Positions 32,101 through 42,519 of a DNA stretch of 64,000 nt are shown here, piece by piece. Positions within the stretch are counted from its first letter, which is position 1, and each line of letters opens with the position of its first letter. The notes under the pieces are model-generated. The model had not been told where the DNA came from. It searched no databases and saw only the letters and a program-made list of their open reading frames with translations. The DNA is from Sporothrix humicola. Lineage: Eukaryota; Ascomycota; Sordariomycetes; Ophiostomatales; Ophiostomataceae. The translations under genes were made by a program, and so were the position numbers. The stretch covers positions 1 through 64,000 of the forward strand of contig WNYE01000079.1 in NCBI GenBank assembly GCA_021396245.1, given 5' to 3'.

Positions 32101-35100
32101 AATGAGAAATAAGAATAACGAGAGACGCGTCGTTGGAATAAGGTGAGATCGTGTGAAAGGCATATCCGCTATGATGGCAATTCGGAGTACATACTGTATA
32201 TGGGAAATCAAGAGCAAGGTAGGAAAATAATACACGTACACAAAAATACTTGTCAGAGAAACTACTGAGCTTCGGCAAATTTTCAATCACAAGCCTGATC
32301 ATGTGTTTTTGTTTCTTTCATTTTTGCATCTTCAATTTTGCCCTAATCACGTCTTGTTCTAGACCTCCAGCATATGATTGGAGACCACCAATACCATCGA
32401 AAATTTCTACTTTTCATCTTATTATTTTTATTTACAACATACTACGCCAATATTTTATTCGAATTCACTTCTTTTGTTTCATATGCCTCTATTCACAGTC
32501 AATGCTCCATTTGACTAAGAAACCACTTACACCAAGGTCTGGGCAATTTTCCTGAAATGGAAGGTGCTAGCCTCTAGGGCCATAAAATCGCGGAGAAGAA
32601 CAAGTCCCAGGTAAACAACATCACAAGCGGACAACGCGCCACCTTACGAGTCGTTTAATGAATGCTGGCAGGGCTGCCAAGGAAAGTCAAGTGACGGCGA
32701 GAACAAAATGCACAAAAGAACAATTCAGCACGATACCCCATGCAGCTCCAGCACAAGTTTTGGATGCGAATAAAAGCGAAAAGGGGGAAGGAGCAGGAAA
32801 GGGAAAATAGCAGCTTCCTCTTTGGGATAGCTCCTGCCGCCGAGAGATAAGGTGCAAGACGGCAAGGGTGGCTCCTCCTGCCCTTCTGCCCTCCTGCCCA
32901 AGTATTTCCCTATGATCTCCCAATATTTATGTCTGTCTCCACAACTGGGCTCTTTCCCCGAGCAGTTGGTGCACGGAGTAGGAGCTTCATAGCCCCTGTT
33001 AGCTTGATTCGGTTCAGGAGGAAGTTGACGACAGCCTTTAATTCACAGAGTTGGAGATGCGATATCTCTTCGTGGGCGGAGGCTGCCCCGACGCGCTTCC
33101 TTCTTCAGCTGCCAGCACTGGCCCTGCTCCGGCTACAGGCGCGTTGGCATCAACAGGATAAAGCTGGAGGCTCAAAACCAAGGACCACAAAACCAGTCAA
33201 AGTCAAAGGATCACAGGTGGCAGAAGAACGTCTGATGGCCACATTTATCTGTGCTGGCTCCTTCAGCTAATCACTGATCCTCCGGCTCAAGAAAGTTATC
33301 ACTGGAAAAGGCTGGGCCCGTCTCACCATTTCTCTCTCCCTCTTTCAAAAGTCTAGGGCAAGCGGCTTGGAGATGCATTTTTCATTACAGGATTTGAATA
33401 TTACAGGACGCCAAACAACCGAGCTCTGCATGTATTCGGCCGTGCTCGTGAAGCGAGGTTGTACTGTAAAGTACCATCTTTGTTGTCCATGGTACGAAGG
33501 AAAAACAAAAACAGAGAAAAGCCTAGGGCTTGCGACGTTAAATACGACATTTGCCATGCACTTTGGAATTGCGAAAGCGAGGTGCAATGGGAAGTCATTG
33601 TCTCGTATTAAATACTGCATGAAATACATGCAACCCTATGTACTTACACAGACAGTACGGTACGGGTGATTCCCGCTGGTTTTGTTGGACTGCGATTTCT
33701 CTTCATGCCGACCCAAACGTCTCTATCCGCCTGTTTCGTTTTTCCTCTTTGCAAATTCCATTAACCACTTTTGATACTTTCACAGTGCGTTGTTCATTCA
33801 TCATCGTTGGCGTAGAATGCGATATAACTGCCAACTGGCCGTGTTTTCCCGCCTTTCCTTCTTTTGTCTTTTGCTCCTCTTTCTCATCCATCTTCGTTTG
33901 CCCAGGTCATTTCTCCTTCTACTTTCCCCTCTCCCGATCCCTTTTCTCCTATCCTATCGTCTGCCATATCCTTGCACCATCGATCACGGCATCTGGACCT
34001 TGTCGCCTGACCAGCCTATGGGAGGTGTGCTTGACGACCTTCCTTCTTGAGACTGGCTTCCAACAGCTGTTTTTTTGTTTTTGGGGGGGATGTTTTCATA
34101 CCAGAAGGCGGTCCAAGGCTTTCCACCCCCCCATGCCGCCTCTCAGAAGCGACCCTGTTGAGCTTGTGTTGCATCGCCTCTATTTCGGTGCAGACGCCAG
34201 TTGGGATGTCTCGCCCGAAAGACGAGAGCTGTGATTGGGTGAATATGGAGCTCTCCCTTCAGTGTAGCCACTTTGTCACTCTTTTCACAGTTTCCCATCT
34301 ACATACTCCGTACGTCGTATACAGATATGTTTTGTAGACGACTGTGGCAATAAAATAAAGCCATAATTGTTAGCATCAAGATCGCAATTAAGGCGCGAGA
34401 AAACAAACATCGAGTTGCTGAGATGAGTTTGCCAGATGATCATCGAATTTCGCCGTTGAGACTAGCGAATCTGGCTGCGCTCCGTATGTACCTCCCTTCT
34501 TCTTAGAGGAAGCTGCATGCCACTGATTACGACAATATTCGTAACACGGCTCGTGGTCGTAAAGTAGCAGTCCTTTGGAGAGAAATGGAAGACGGAACGG
34601 TGAATCGCCAAGGGGGGAGATGGTGGCTTGGTGGAGCCCTGAAGCTGTGGGGGAAAGTGCTTATCAGGGCTTTGCCAAGGGGGGAAGTAGCCGCTAGTGT
34701 ATCTTGTCGTCCCAGGGCAAGCCTTCTGGGCCTTCTTTTCAACAGTGGGTTTGGGCCATTTTTAGCGTGTAGGGCTAGCAGGTCCAACCTTTTCAGGAGA
34801 CTTGGACTTGGCCTGGGACGCCCAGAAAACTGCCCACAGGCACCCGTCTCGGCCAAATCTTGACCCACTCTTTTGCAGGAGATAGCGGCAGAGATAGTAC
34901 CACGACAACAACCATTCGACAACAAGTGCAAGACGGAACGGGCCAGACAAGAGAGACAATAATTGGAGAGGAAAGGGACAGGCACAGTGCAAATAGACTA
35001 CCCTCTGCCCCCAAGCGACCCAATAAACGGGGCCGACCCAACTTTCAGTACTGGGAGACGACCACTGAATCATGAACCAATGCCCAACAAGGTGAGTCGA

Positions 35101-36497
35101 GACGTGATACAGGCTGTACACTGCCCTATAAATATAAGCAAAAGTAATAAAGGCAGGCCATTGATTTTCATAGTTCACATACTGCGTACTGGTACTGAAA
35201 ATAAGCATTTTCTAGCTAGCCTTTACTCGTCATTTACTCCGTCTGAATACCCGAAAGCTCCTTCCTCTGATGCTCTCCAAAGGTGACGCGTCCCCACTTG
35301 CCAATAGTGGAATACAGTAGGGGCCGCCCAATTCATACAGTGCACAACCGTCCGTCTATCAAAAAAAGTAAATAGGGACATGGCCTATCGTAACACCAAA
35401 TGGTGGGCAGATTCGCATCTCACTTCCTGAGTACTTCCTGAGGCACAGGAAGACAAACCTGCTGCGATAAAGCTCCAAGAGACAACGGCGCACAATGTCC
35501 GGCATTGAAGGCACACTGCTCGGCCACTATGACCGGGATCTGTACCTAATTGCTGATAGTCCATGTATAATCCATAGAAACGGTATCCCAAAAGCGACCA
35601 GATCTCTGGCACAGGTACGCCTCGTTTCTCAATATGAAATCAGGAAATGCCATACAATAACAGACAGAGCGACGGCCTCGAGGGTTTGGTAGGTGGACTA
35701 ACAGGAGATCCTATTGAGTGTCCCTTCCCTCTCTGCCTGCACCATCAATATACGCGAGGAAGGAACGAAGGCCCTTTCCGCTCTTGCCTCCTTTCCCCGT
35801 CGTTTAACTGGCCCTCTCCGTAGATTTTGCCCCTGTTCACGCTCCTCAATGTTGCGCCCACCTTTTCTTTTTCTCAACGCACAGACTGCACTCACAGAAT
35901 CCAACAATACCTTTCCTGCAGCCCACCGTTCCCTTTGCACTTGTCTCCCGCCTCTTCTACCATCGATACTCTCTCAAAGAATGCAGCCGCAGGAGATTCG
36001 GCGGCGCCGAAGCGGGGTCGTGTCCGTCTCGGTCAAATAAACATGAAAGGAACGATTCCTATCGATAATAGCGACGAGAGGATGGCCTTCGCATGCCCAT
36101 ATCTCTCTATCAAGAACGATGTCTCCAACGCAAGCGGCTACTGTCGAAAGATCTCCACAGTCCTGGCGCCATATCCGTATCGCAGTCTCCTACAGAAGAT
36201 GGTACGTGCAACAAACTCTCAACACCACGCAGACACCCACGCGCTCTTTTGTGCTTTTGTGCCATTTGTGGTTTTTGTGATTGTGTTCCGCATACTGGAC
36301 GTGTTTCTGTGGCCCTGTTCTAGCTCTTTCTGTGCTTCCTCGACACGCTTTGCCCTGCCTCTTTTGTGCATGCTGTGTTGCCCATTGAATCCCACGGCCG
36401 CCTTCCCTCCTCTGGATACAGATCATGTGAGACAATTGGTGGGCTGTGGCTGTATGTACTTTCTCTGTCTCCCGTCTTTGTCCCCCTTGCAGCACAA

Positions 36498-36513
36498 TTT
36501 TTTTTTTTTTTTT
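36498..36513. repeat. T16 homopolymer
   Basis: Sixteen consecutive T in intergenic DNA. Confidence 0.9.
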
Positions 36514-36987
36514 GCATCCAGCTAGCAGGCCAGCAACAAGCATCACACGGTCAGCTAACCTCTCCCATCAGCCAATACTGCTTTTTTTGGAAAAGCCAGC
36601 CTGTGGAACGCACACAATAGTTTCCACAGGGGGGATCAGGTCGCGTCTTGAGCGCCGGGTGCTTGATTTACCTTCCATTTTCCACTGTTTATGGTTATTT
36701 TGCAGGTTGTATGATACGACACAACAGCTCCCTTCTCACAATTGCTCGTATCTAACAGGAACTAAATCACGAACATGAGCTAAAACCATTGAAATCCTAC
36801 TTGACGGCCCGGATTTATCTTTTCCATTGTCATGGGTAAACTACCAGGTACGTGCACGCTCGAGGTGGACCAAAATGGTGAGCTATAGGAAGCTATGTGA
36901 TCCCTCGGTCACCGACATCTTCACGAAGAAGGTCGATGGAGGACTTGATAGCGATTAAAAAGCCTTGAGTCTTGGAAACAATTCACC

Positions 36988-37011
36988 AAAAAAAAAAAAA
37001 AAAAAAAAAAA
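36988..37011. repeat. A24 homopolymer
   Basis: Twenty-four consecutive A. It could be a relic of a retroposed transcript tail, but no flanking element or target-site duplication was found. The run may be length-variable or an assembly-sensitive point. Confidence 0.9.
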
Positions 37012-38473
37012 GAGTAAGAGAAGACAAGACAAGAGGAAAAAAAAACGCACCAGGGCGGTGATCCCGAGCCACACCCTTTCTTGATCCTTCGGCGTCAACG
37101 CAACGAGGCGAACAAACCAACGCATAGAAGCAGAGACAACAAGAGAGCTAGAAGGACGCGAAGAAAACGAGAAGCAACCACAAAAGGCCCTTTCTGCAGG
37201 GCCGGCAGCACACGGCTCGTTTCCGGATCGAGCATTGGCAGACAAGAGGGGGTGGTGGTGAGGATTAGATGGGGAGGGGTGTGTGCACTGCATCCTCGTA
37301 CTGCATCCCCCAGCTAACAAAAGAAAGCAGAGACAAGCTGCGCAAGGGAGAGGTTTGTCAAGAGATGAAGAGAGAGAAGCAAAAGAAAAGCAGATGAGAA
37401 AGCCAAGACAGCCAGACGGTCTGGGCAGCGCCATGGCAAAAGCTTTGATGAGATACGCCGAGACAGGGACAAAAGCTTCTTTTCAGTTCATTCAGATCTG
37501 CTCTCACGACGGAAACAATGTCCAATTCTTCACAACCCACACGAGGAAAGCACATGCGGCTCGCATGTTATTTTTTAACCTCCATGGTACACATCACAGA
37601 ATTCACAGGTCGTCCGAGCTGCTGATCTTGGCTTCATTCTCCGAAGCACACCAGCAAGCGACATGGATGGAAAGCTACATGGAGCACCCTGTATCAAAAA
37701 TACTCACACAGAAAATCAAATCAGCCACGCATCCAGATGGGAACACAATCACAATCTCACAATCTCACGCCAGCCGCAGCTGTGTTACTTGCCTTTACAG
37801 CGTACATGTTGAATTGGATGAAGCAGAAAGAGGGAAAAGAAAAAGGGAAGGACAAAAACAGAACAAGTGCAAGAAACCAGGCAGCACGCACCATGCACCC
37901 CAAGTACACAAAACATGCCACAAGCTACCACACACCCGAGGACCACAGGACAGCACTCTGTACCGGGAGTATCAATACGCGCTCCTCTTCGATTATTACC
38001 TTCTTCTTTCAACTAGGACGCCCCCCTCCCCATATCGTTCCTTTTGGCGTGTGGCGGCCCCCCTTGTACTTGTACCACTTACACCATACACCCTGCATCA
38101 CACCCTATCCCCCTCGGTCACTGCACACGCCCTCTTTTCATTTTCATGTTTCTTCTTTTCTTTTTGCCCTGCACGCCTCTTCCGCCACCACCCCATGCTA
38201 TCCTTGCATCCTTGTCACTTGTCTTCAACTTCTTTCCTGGGTCCTACCCGTTCTTTATTGTCCTTCCCTCCCCTCCCTCCTTAATTCTATTTAACTCTTC
38301 CCGCGCGCCCATACCACCAGATCTTCTGATTGACTTTTTATTTTGTTGGTTCTCGGTATCCCTCTCTCATTCTTTTTTTTTCTTTTCAATTCTCCATACG
38401 TCGGCATCGACAGAGAGTTTTGTTGTTTTGAATCCCGTCCATCAACAACCATCGCCAACCCCCCCTGCCCATC

Positions 38474-40322
38474 ATGTCGAAGGCAGACGTGGAGGTCCAG
38501 GCCCAGGGCCTTCCGGCCTACGAGGGCAGCAATGAAGAGAAGCAGCAGGACAAGGTTGTCGAGGGCAGCGCCGCCCTGGGCGGCATCGAGCGTGTCCAAG
38601 AATATGGCTACGTTGAACGAGGGTCAGTTGTCCGCTATGATGGTTGAGAGCGCGTCTCTCCCAGTTTCCTTTCTCCCCGCTAACAAAAAACAGCCTCAAG
38701 TCTCGTCACATCCAGTTCATCGCCCTTGGTGGCACCATTGGTACTGGTCTGTTCCTCGGTATCGGTTCGGCCTTTACGCGCGCCGGCCCCCTGTCCGTGC
38801 TTCTCGGTTACTCGCTCACTGGTATTGCCATTTTCGCCATGATGCAGTGTCTTGGTGAGATGGCCACCTGGCTGCCGCTGCCCGGTGCTATCCCCCAGTT
38901 CTGTGCTCGCTATGTCGACGACGCCCTTGGATTTGCTGTCGGCTGGAACAACTGGTACTCGTCTGCTATTACGATTTGCGCTGAGATCTCGGCCGCTTCC
39001 GTCGTTATCGGCTACTGGCCCGGTGCCGACCACATCAACGTGTCGGCCTGGATTACTCTGATTCTCGTCCTTGTCCTCCTGCTCAACATCATCGCCGTCT
39101 CCGTCTATGGCGAGGCCGAGTTTGTGTTTGCGTCGATCAAGATCATCACGATTGTCGGTCTCCTGATCATGGCCTTCATTGTCATGCTCGGCGGTAACCC
39201 CAAGCATCAACGTCTTGGCTTCTACTACTGGCAGCACCCCGGCGCCATGCTCGAGTACGACGGCACCGGCAACACTGGCCGCTTCCTGGGCCTGTTCTCG
39301 ACACTCGTCAACGCTGCCTTCTCGTACGGTGGTGTGGAGCTTGTGGCCGTCGCCGCTGGTGAAGCCGAGAACCCGCGCAAGAACATCCCCAAGGCCATCC
39401 GCCGTGTGTTCTGGCGTATCATCTTCTTCTACGTTCTGGGCTCGCTCGCTATCAGCTGGCTCGTCGCTGCCGACGACAAGCGCCTGCTGACTGCTCAGGA
39501 GGACGGTGCCCCTGGTGCCGCTGCCTCGCCTTGGGTTATCGGCATCCAGAACGTCGGCATCAAGGTCCTCCCCTCGATTATCAACGCTGTCATTCTGACC
39601 TCGGCCTCTTCGTCTGCCAACGCCTTCCTGTACACGGGCTCCCGCTATCTGTACGCCCTGGCCCAGAACCGCCAGGCTCCCGCCATCTTCCTGACCTGCT
39701 CCAAGCGCGGTGTTCCGTACTACGCTGTTATTGCCACGGCCGCTGTCGGCCTGCTGACGTACCTGTCGGCCGGCTCGGGCGGTGCTGCGACGGCTTTCGG
39801 CTGGTTCCAGAACCTGACGACGATTGCCAGTCTGTTCACGTGGGGCTCGATCTGCGTGTGCTACCTGCGCTTCTACAAGGCGCTCGAGGCGCAGGGCATC
39901 GACCGCAACACGCTCGTGATGAAGTCGCCCTTCCAGCCGTACCTGGCCTGGGCCTCGCTCGCCTTCTTCGTCATCATTGTCCTCTTCAACGGCTTTGACG
40001 TTTTCGTCCACGGCCACTGGGATGTCAGCAGTATGTATCTCCTCTTTTCCCTTGCGTTTTCTCTGTACTTTTTATTATTATGCGCGCTCTCTTTTCGAAT
40101 ATATGATAACACTCATTCACAGACTTCCTCGCGGCTTACATTGGTATCCCGATCTTCTTCGGCCTGTACTTCATCTGGAAGATCATCAAGCGCACGCGCT
40201 GGGTCAAGCCGGAAGAGGCCGATCTGCACACGGGCAAGGCCGAGCTGGACGCCGAAGATGCGCACTGGCCGGAGCTCAAGCCGCGCAACTGGATCGAGAA
40301 GTTCTGGTTCTGGCTGGCATAA
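38474..40322 (+). CDS. amino-acid permease (fungal YAT family)
   Basis: Exons 38474-38622, 38694-40030 and 40123-40322 encode 561 residues, in phase at both junctions. The N-terminal cytosolic 48 residues are polar. The diagnostic first segment block RHIQFIALGGTIGTGLFLGIG follows, then about 12 transmembrane helices, with PGAIPQFCARYVDDALGFAVGWNNWY and the YAT signature GGVELVAVAAGEAENPRKNIPKA in loops. The C-terminal tail ends WIEKFWFWLA, with the aromatic cluster typical of endocytosis-regulated plasma-membrane permeases. It imports amino acids by proton symport; the detailed specificity (general or dicarboxylic type) cannot be read from sequence alone. The upstream 430 nt are a long pyrimidine-rich leader. 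It converges with the MFS transporter gene. Confidence 0.95.
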
Positions 40323-40920
40323 ACAGAAGGAGCAGAAAAAGAGTCGAGAAGACGCGCGTGATGTCGTATTACAGGTATTTCGTCGGTCGATTTCTGTCGA
40401 CAGCGAGTGCCTGTTCTCTAAGCATGCCATACTAACCCGTGGTACATCCGTTGGCATTTTGAACATTGTTCTCACATTATATATATCCCATCTTCCTTTT
40501 TTGTTTTACTTCACTTTTTATCTTTGCATCACTTGTTGTCGCAGGCGCTTCTCGTTTCTTAATAGCTTCTCTACACTGCATCGCTTTTAGCTTTCAGGTA
40601 GTAAATATTACACGAGTAGATACAACAAGCGTTCATATTTGAGATTCATATTTAAGCTTCTGTGATGCCGTCTCTCTTTTTACTTCTTGGATATTCTCTT
40701 GGGTTTCTTTTGGATATTTCCCTTCTCGTCCTTCTCACTTACACCCAAATAGGCATTTATCAACTATGAGATGTAGTCGGCATGGAGTTCCTCCGCTGAT
40801 TACTATTCAACATCCACTTTCACCTCACGATCTTTCCCCACACATTCTCCAGAATCCCCCCGCCCCCAGACGCCCACAGGCGCCCACAGAAGCCCTCGCA
40901 CTGTCTTCTAGTGTCCTGCC
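40323..40920. other. convergent 3' intergenic region between two transporters
   Basis: 598 bp, T-rich on the + strand, holding both presumed 3' UTRs. No gene was seen. Confidence 0.65.
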
Positions 40921-42519
40921 TCACTTCTCTGCGACCTCAAAGTGGCTAGCCTCCATCTCGTTGTTCTTTCCAGCACGGCCCACATCCTCAATGTTGGAGA
41001 AGTCGGCAGTGCCAAACAGCTCGTCCATGCGCTCGAGCGAGATGCCCTTGGTCTCGGGGACCCAGAAAGCGAGAACGCCCATGGTGAAACAGAACGAGCC
41101 ATAGATGAAATAGGTGCCGTAGCCTGTGTGGCCGCCGGCCGAAATCAGCATCACGGGCGACACACGCGACACGACCAGGTTGAAGAGCCACTGCGTGGCG
41201 GCAGCCAGCGAGACGTTGTAGCCGCGCAGGCGGTTGGTGGGGATTTCCGACACATAAATCCAGCACACGGGGCCCCAGCCGAACTGGAACGCCGCCGCAA
41301 ACAGATACACCATGACGAGCGCGACATAGCCGGCCGCGGGGATGGGCGCGCCCTTGACGGGCGGGTCGAAGCGCACATAGAAGCCGAGATAGAACATGCA
41401 GAACGACATGAAGAAGCCCGTCCAGATAAACGACCAGCGGCGGCCCAGCGTGTCGGCCAAGAACGTAATAAAAATAGCGCAGCTAACCATCTTGACGATG
41501 CCATAGACACCCGTGGCCAGAAGCGACTGCGTTGCGCCGCCGACGCCCAGGTTGGTGAAGATGACGGGGGCATAGTAGTTGATCGCGTTCGTGCCTGTCC
41601 ACTGCTGGCAGACCATGAGGCCGATGGACATGAGTGCGCGCTTGCGGTTGCCGGGGACGAGCCAGCACTCCTTTTGGATGGCCCAGAAGCCCGTGCCGTG
41701 GACGGAGCGGCGCTCCTCTTCGAGCTGGGCGCGGAGCTCGAGCAGTTCCTGCTGGACGTACGGGTGGGACTCGGGCAGGCCGCGGACGGTCGACAGCACC
41801 TCAGTGGCCTTTTCCCAATTGTCTTTGCTGGCGAGCCAGCGCGGGCTTTCGGGGCATAACAGGATGCTGCCAAAGATCAAAACGGGGGGCAGCGACTGCA
41901 TCGCCAGAGGAACCATCCAGGAAGCACGGCCGGGAATGTGCAGCAGCGAGCCATAATCGATAAAAAAGGCGATCATGGCACCCATGGTTTCGAACAGCTG
42001 GTAAAATCCAATGAGCAGACCTCGAATGGCGCGCGGCGAGTTTTCAGAGACATACGTCGGCGCCAGCATCGTGGCGCCACCGAGACCGAAACCTTCGACG
42101 AACCGGCCGACATAGAAGCAGGCAAAGTTGCCGTACGACAGGGCCTGCAGCAGACCGCCGATGAACGCAAAGATGGAAACAAGCAGCAAGCCCGGCTTGC
42201 GACCAAAACGGTCGCCGACAGGGTTGGCCAGCAGCGCGCCCAAAAAGGCACCGGCCTGCATGACCGTCACCAAGTTGGCCGACAGGTTGGCGGCGCCGGT
42301 CGGGTTGGTTTTGGCGAGCTCGTCAAGTTTAAACTCGCGCTTGAAGTCGGGCATGGTCAGCACGCCGCCAATGATGCCCGTGTCCATGCCGAACAGCGTG
42401 CCACCGAAACAGGCGGCCGAGGCCAGGGCAAAGACGCGCCAGTTGTAGATCTCGGGAGGGTCGAGATGGGCCGCATCGTTGCGCACAACATGGCGCACAA
42501 AGGAGTAGCCGAGCGACAT
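40921..42519 (-). CDS. MFS sugar/quinate-type transporter
   Basis: Intronless, 532 residues, ATG 42519. Twelve transmembrane helices of the sugar-porter family are evident. Signatures in order: FGMDTGIIGG in helix 1, NPVGDRFGRKPG between helices 2 and 3, YVGRFVEGFGLGG, PESPRWLASK at the start of the central loop, QQWTGTNAINYYAP in helix 7, LADTLGRRW between helices 8 and 9, and PETKGISLERMDELF at the C-terminal end. The spacing and the YNWRVFALASAACFGG opening resemble fungal quinate permease-like porters more than high-affinity hexose transporters. Substrate is not certain. It is probably a proton symporter in the plasma membrane. Its promoter faces the gene-poor region to the right. Confidence 0.93.
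   Translation of the reverse strand: MSLGYSFVRHVVRNDAAHLDPPEIYNWRVFALASAACFGGTLFGMDTGIIGGVLTMPDFKREFKLDELAKTNPTGAANLSANLVTVMQAGAFLGALLANPVGDRFGRKPGLLLVSIFAFIGGLLQALSYGNFACFYVGRFVEGFGLGGATMLAPTYVSENSPRAIRGLLIGFYQLFETMGAMIAFFIDYGSLLHIPGRASWMVPLAMQSLPPVLIFGSILLCPESPRWLASKDNWEKATEVLSTVRGLPESHPYVQQELLELRAQLEEERRSVHGTGFWAIQKECWLVPGNRKRALMSIGLMVCQQWTGTNAINYYAPVIFTNLGVGGATQSLLATGVYGIVKMVSCAIFITFLADTLGRRWSFIWTGFFMSFCMFYLGFYVRFDPPVKGAPIPAAGYVALVMVYLFAAAFQFGWGPVCWIYVSEIPTNRLRGYNVSLAAATQWLFNLVVSRVSPVMLISAGGHTGYGTYFIYGSFCFTMGVLAFWVPETKGISLERMDELFGTADFSNIEDVGRAGKNNEMEASHFEVAEK

Larger units (their letters stand above)
29143..38473. other. 9.3-kb stretch without a recognisable gene
   Basis: No frame on either strand shows C/G third-position bias, a domain or a plausible exon chain, in contrast to the dense neighbourhood to the left. 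It contains homopolymers (C10 near 31981, T16 at 36498-36513, A24 at 36988-37011), pyrimidine-rich blocks resembling promoters (33700-34020, 35720-35960, 38040-38460), five GATA motifs in 30929-31172, and TACGGAGTA-type motifs at 29716 and 34304. One weak exon-like segment, about 36007-36201, ends in a GTACGT donor. The last 430 nt are the promoter of the amino-acid permease. Non-coding transcripts or a highly diverged gene cannot be excluded. Confidence 0.55.

Noticed and set aside
36988..37011. The A24 run as the tail of a retroposed element or processed pseudogene.
   Set aside because: No recognisable coding or SINE-like sequence precedes it on either strand and no target-site duplication is visible.
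37283..38284. A 333-codon + strand frame upstream of the permease.
   Set aside because: It has low-complexity, charge-rich then Cys/Phe-rich composition without codon bias; the right part overlaps the pyrimidine-rich promoter, which opens a frame by composition alone.
40942..41859. A long + strand frame opposite the MFS transporter, and similar frames opposite RPT5, TRL1, TRP4 and the permease.
   Set aside because: They are antisense shadows produced by strong GC third-position bias in the true genes; no family matches.
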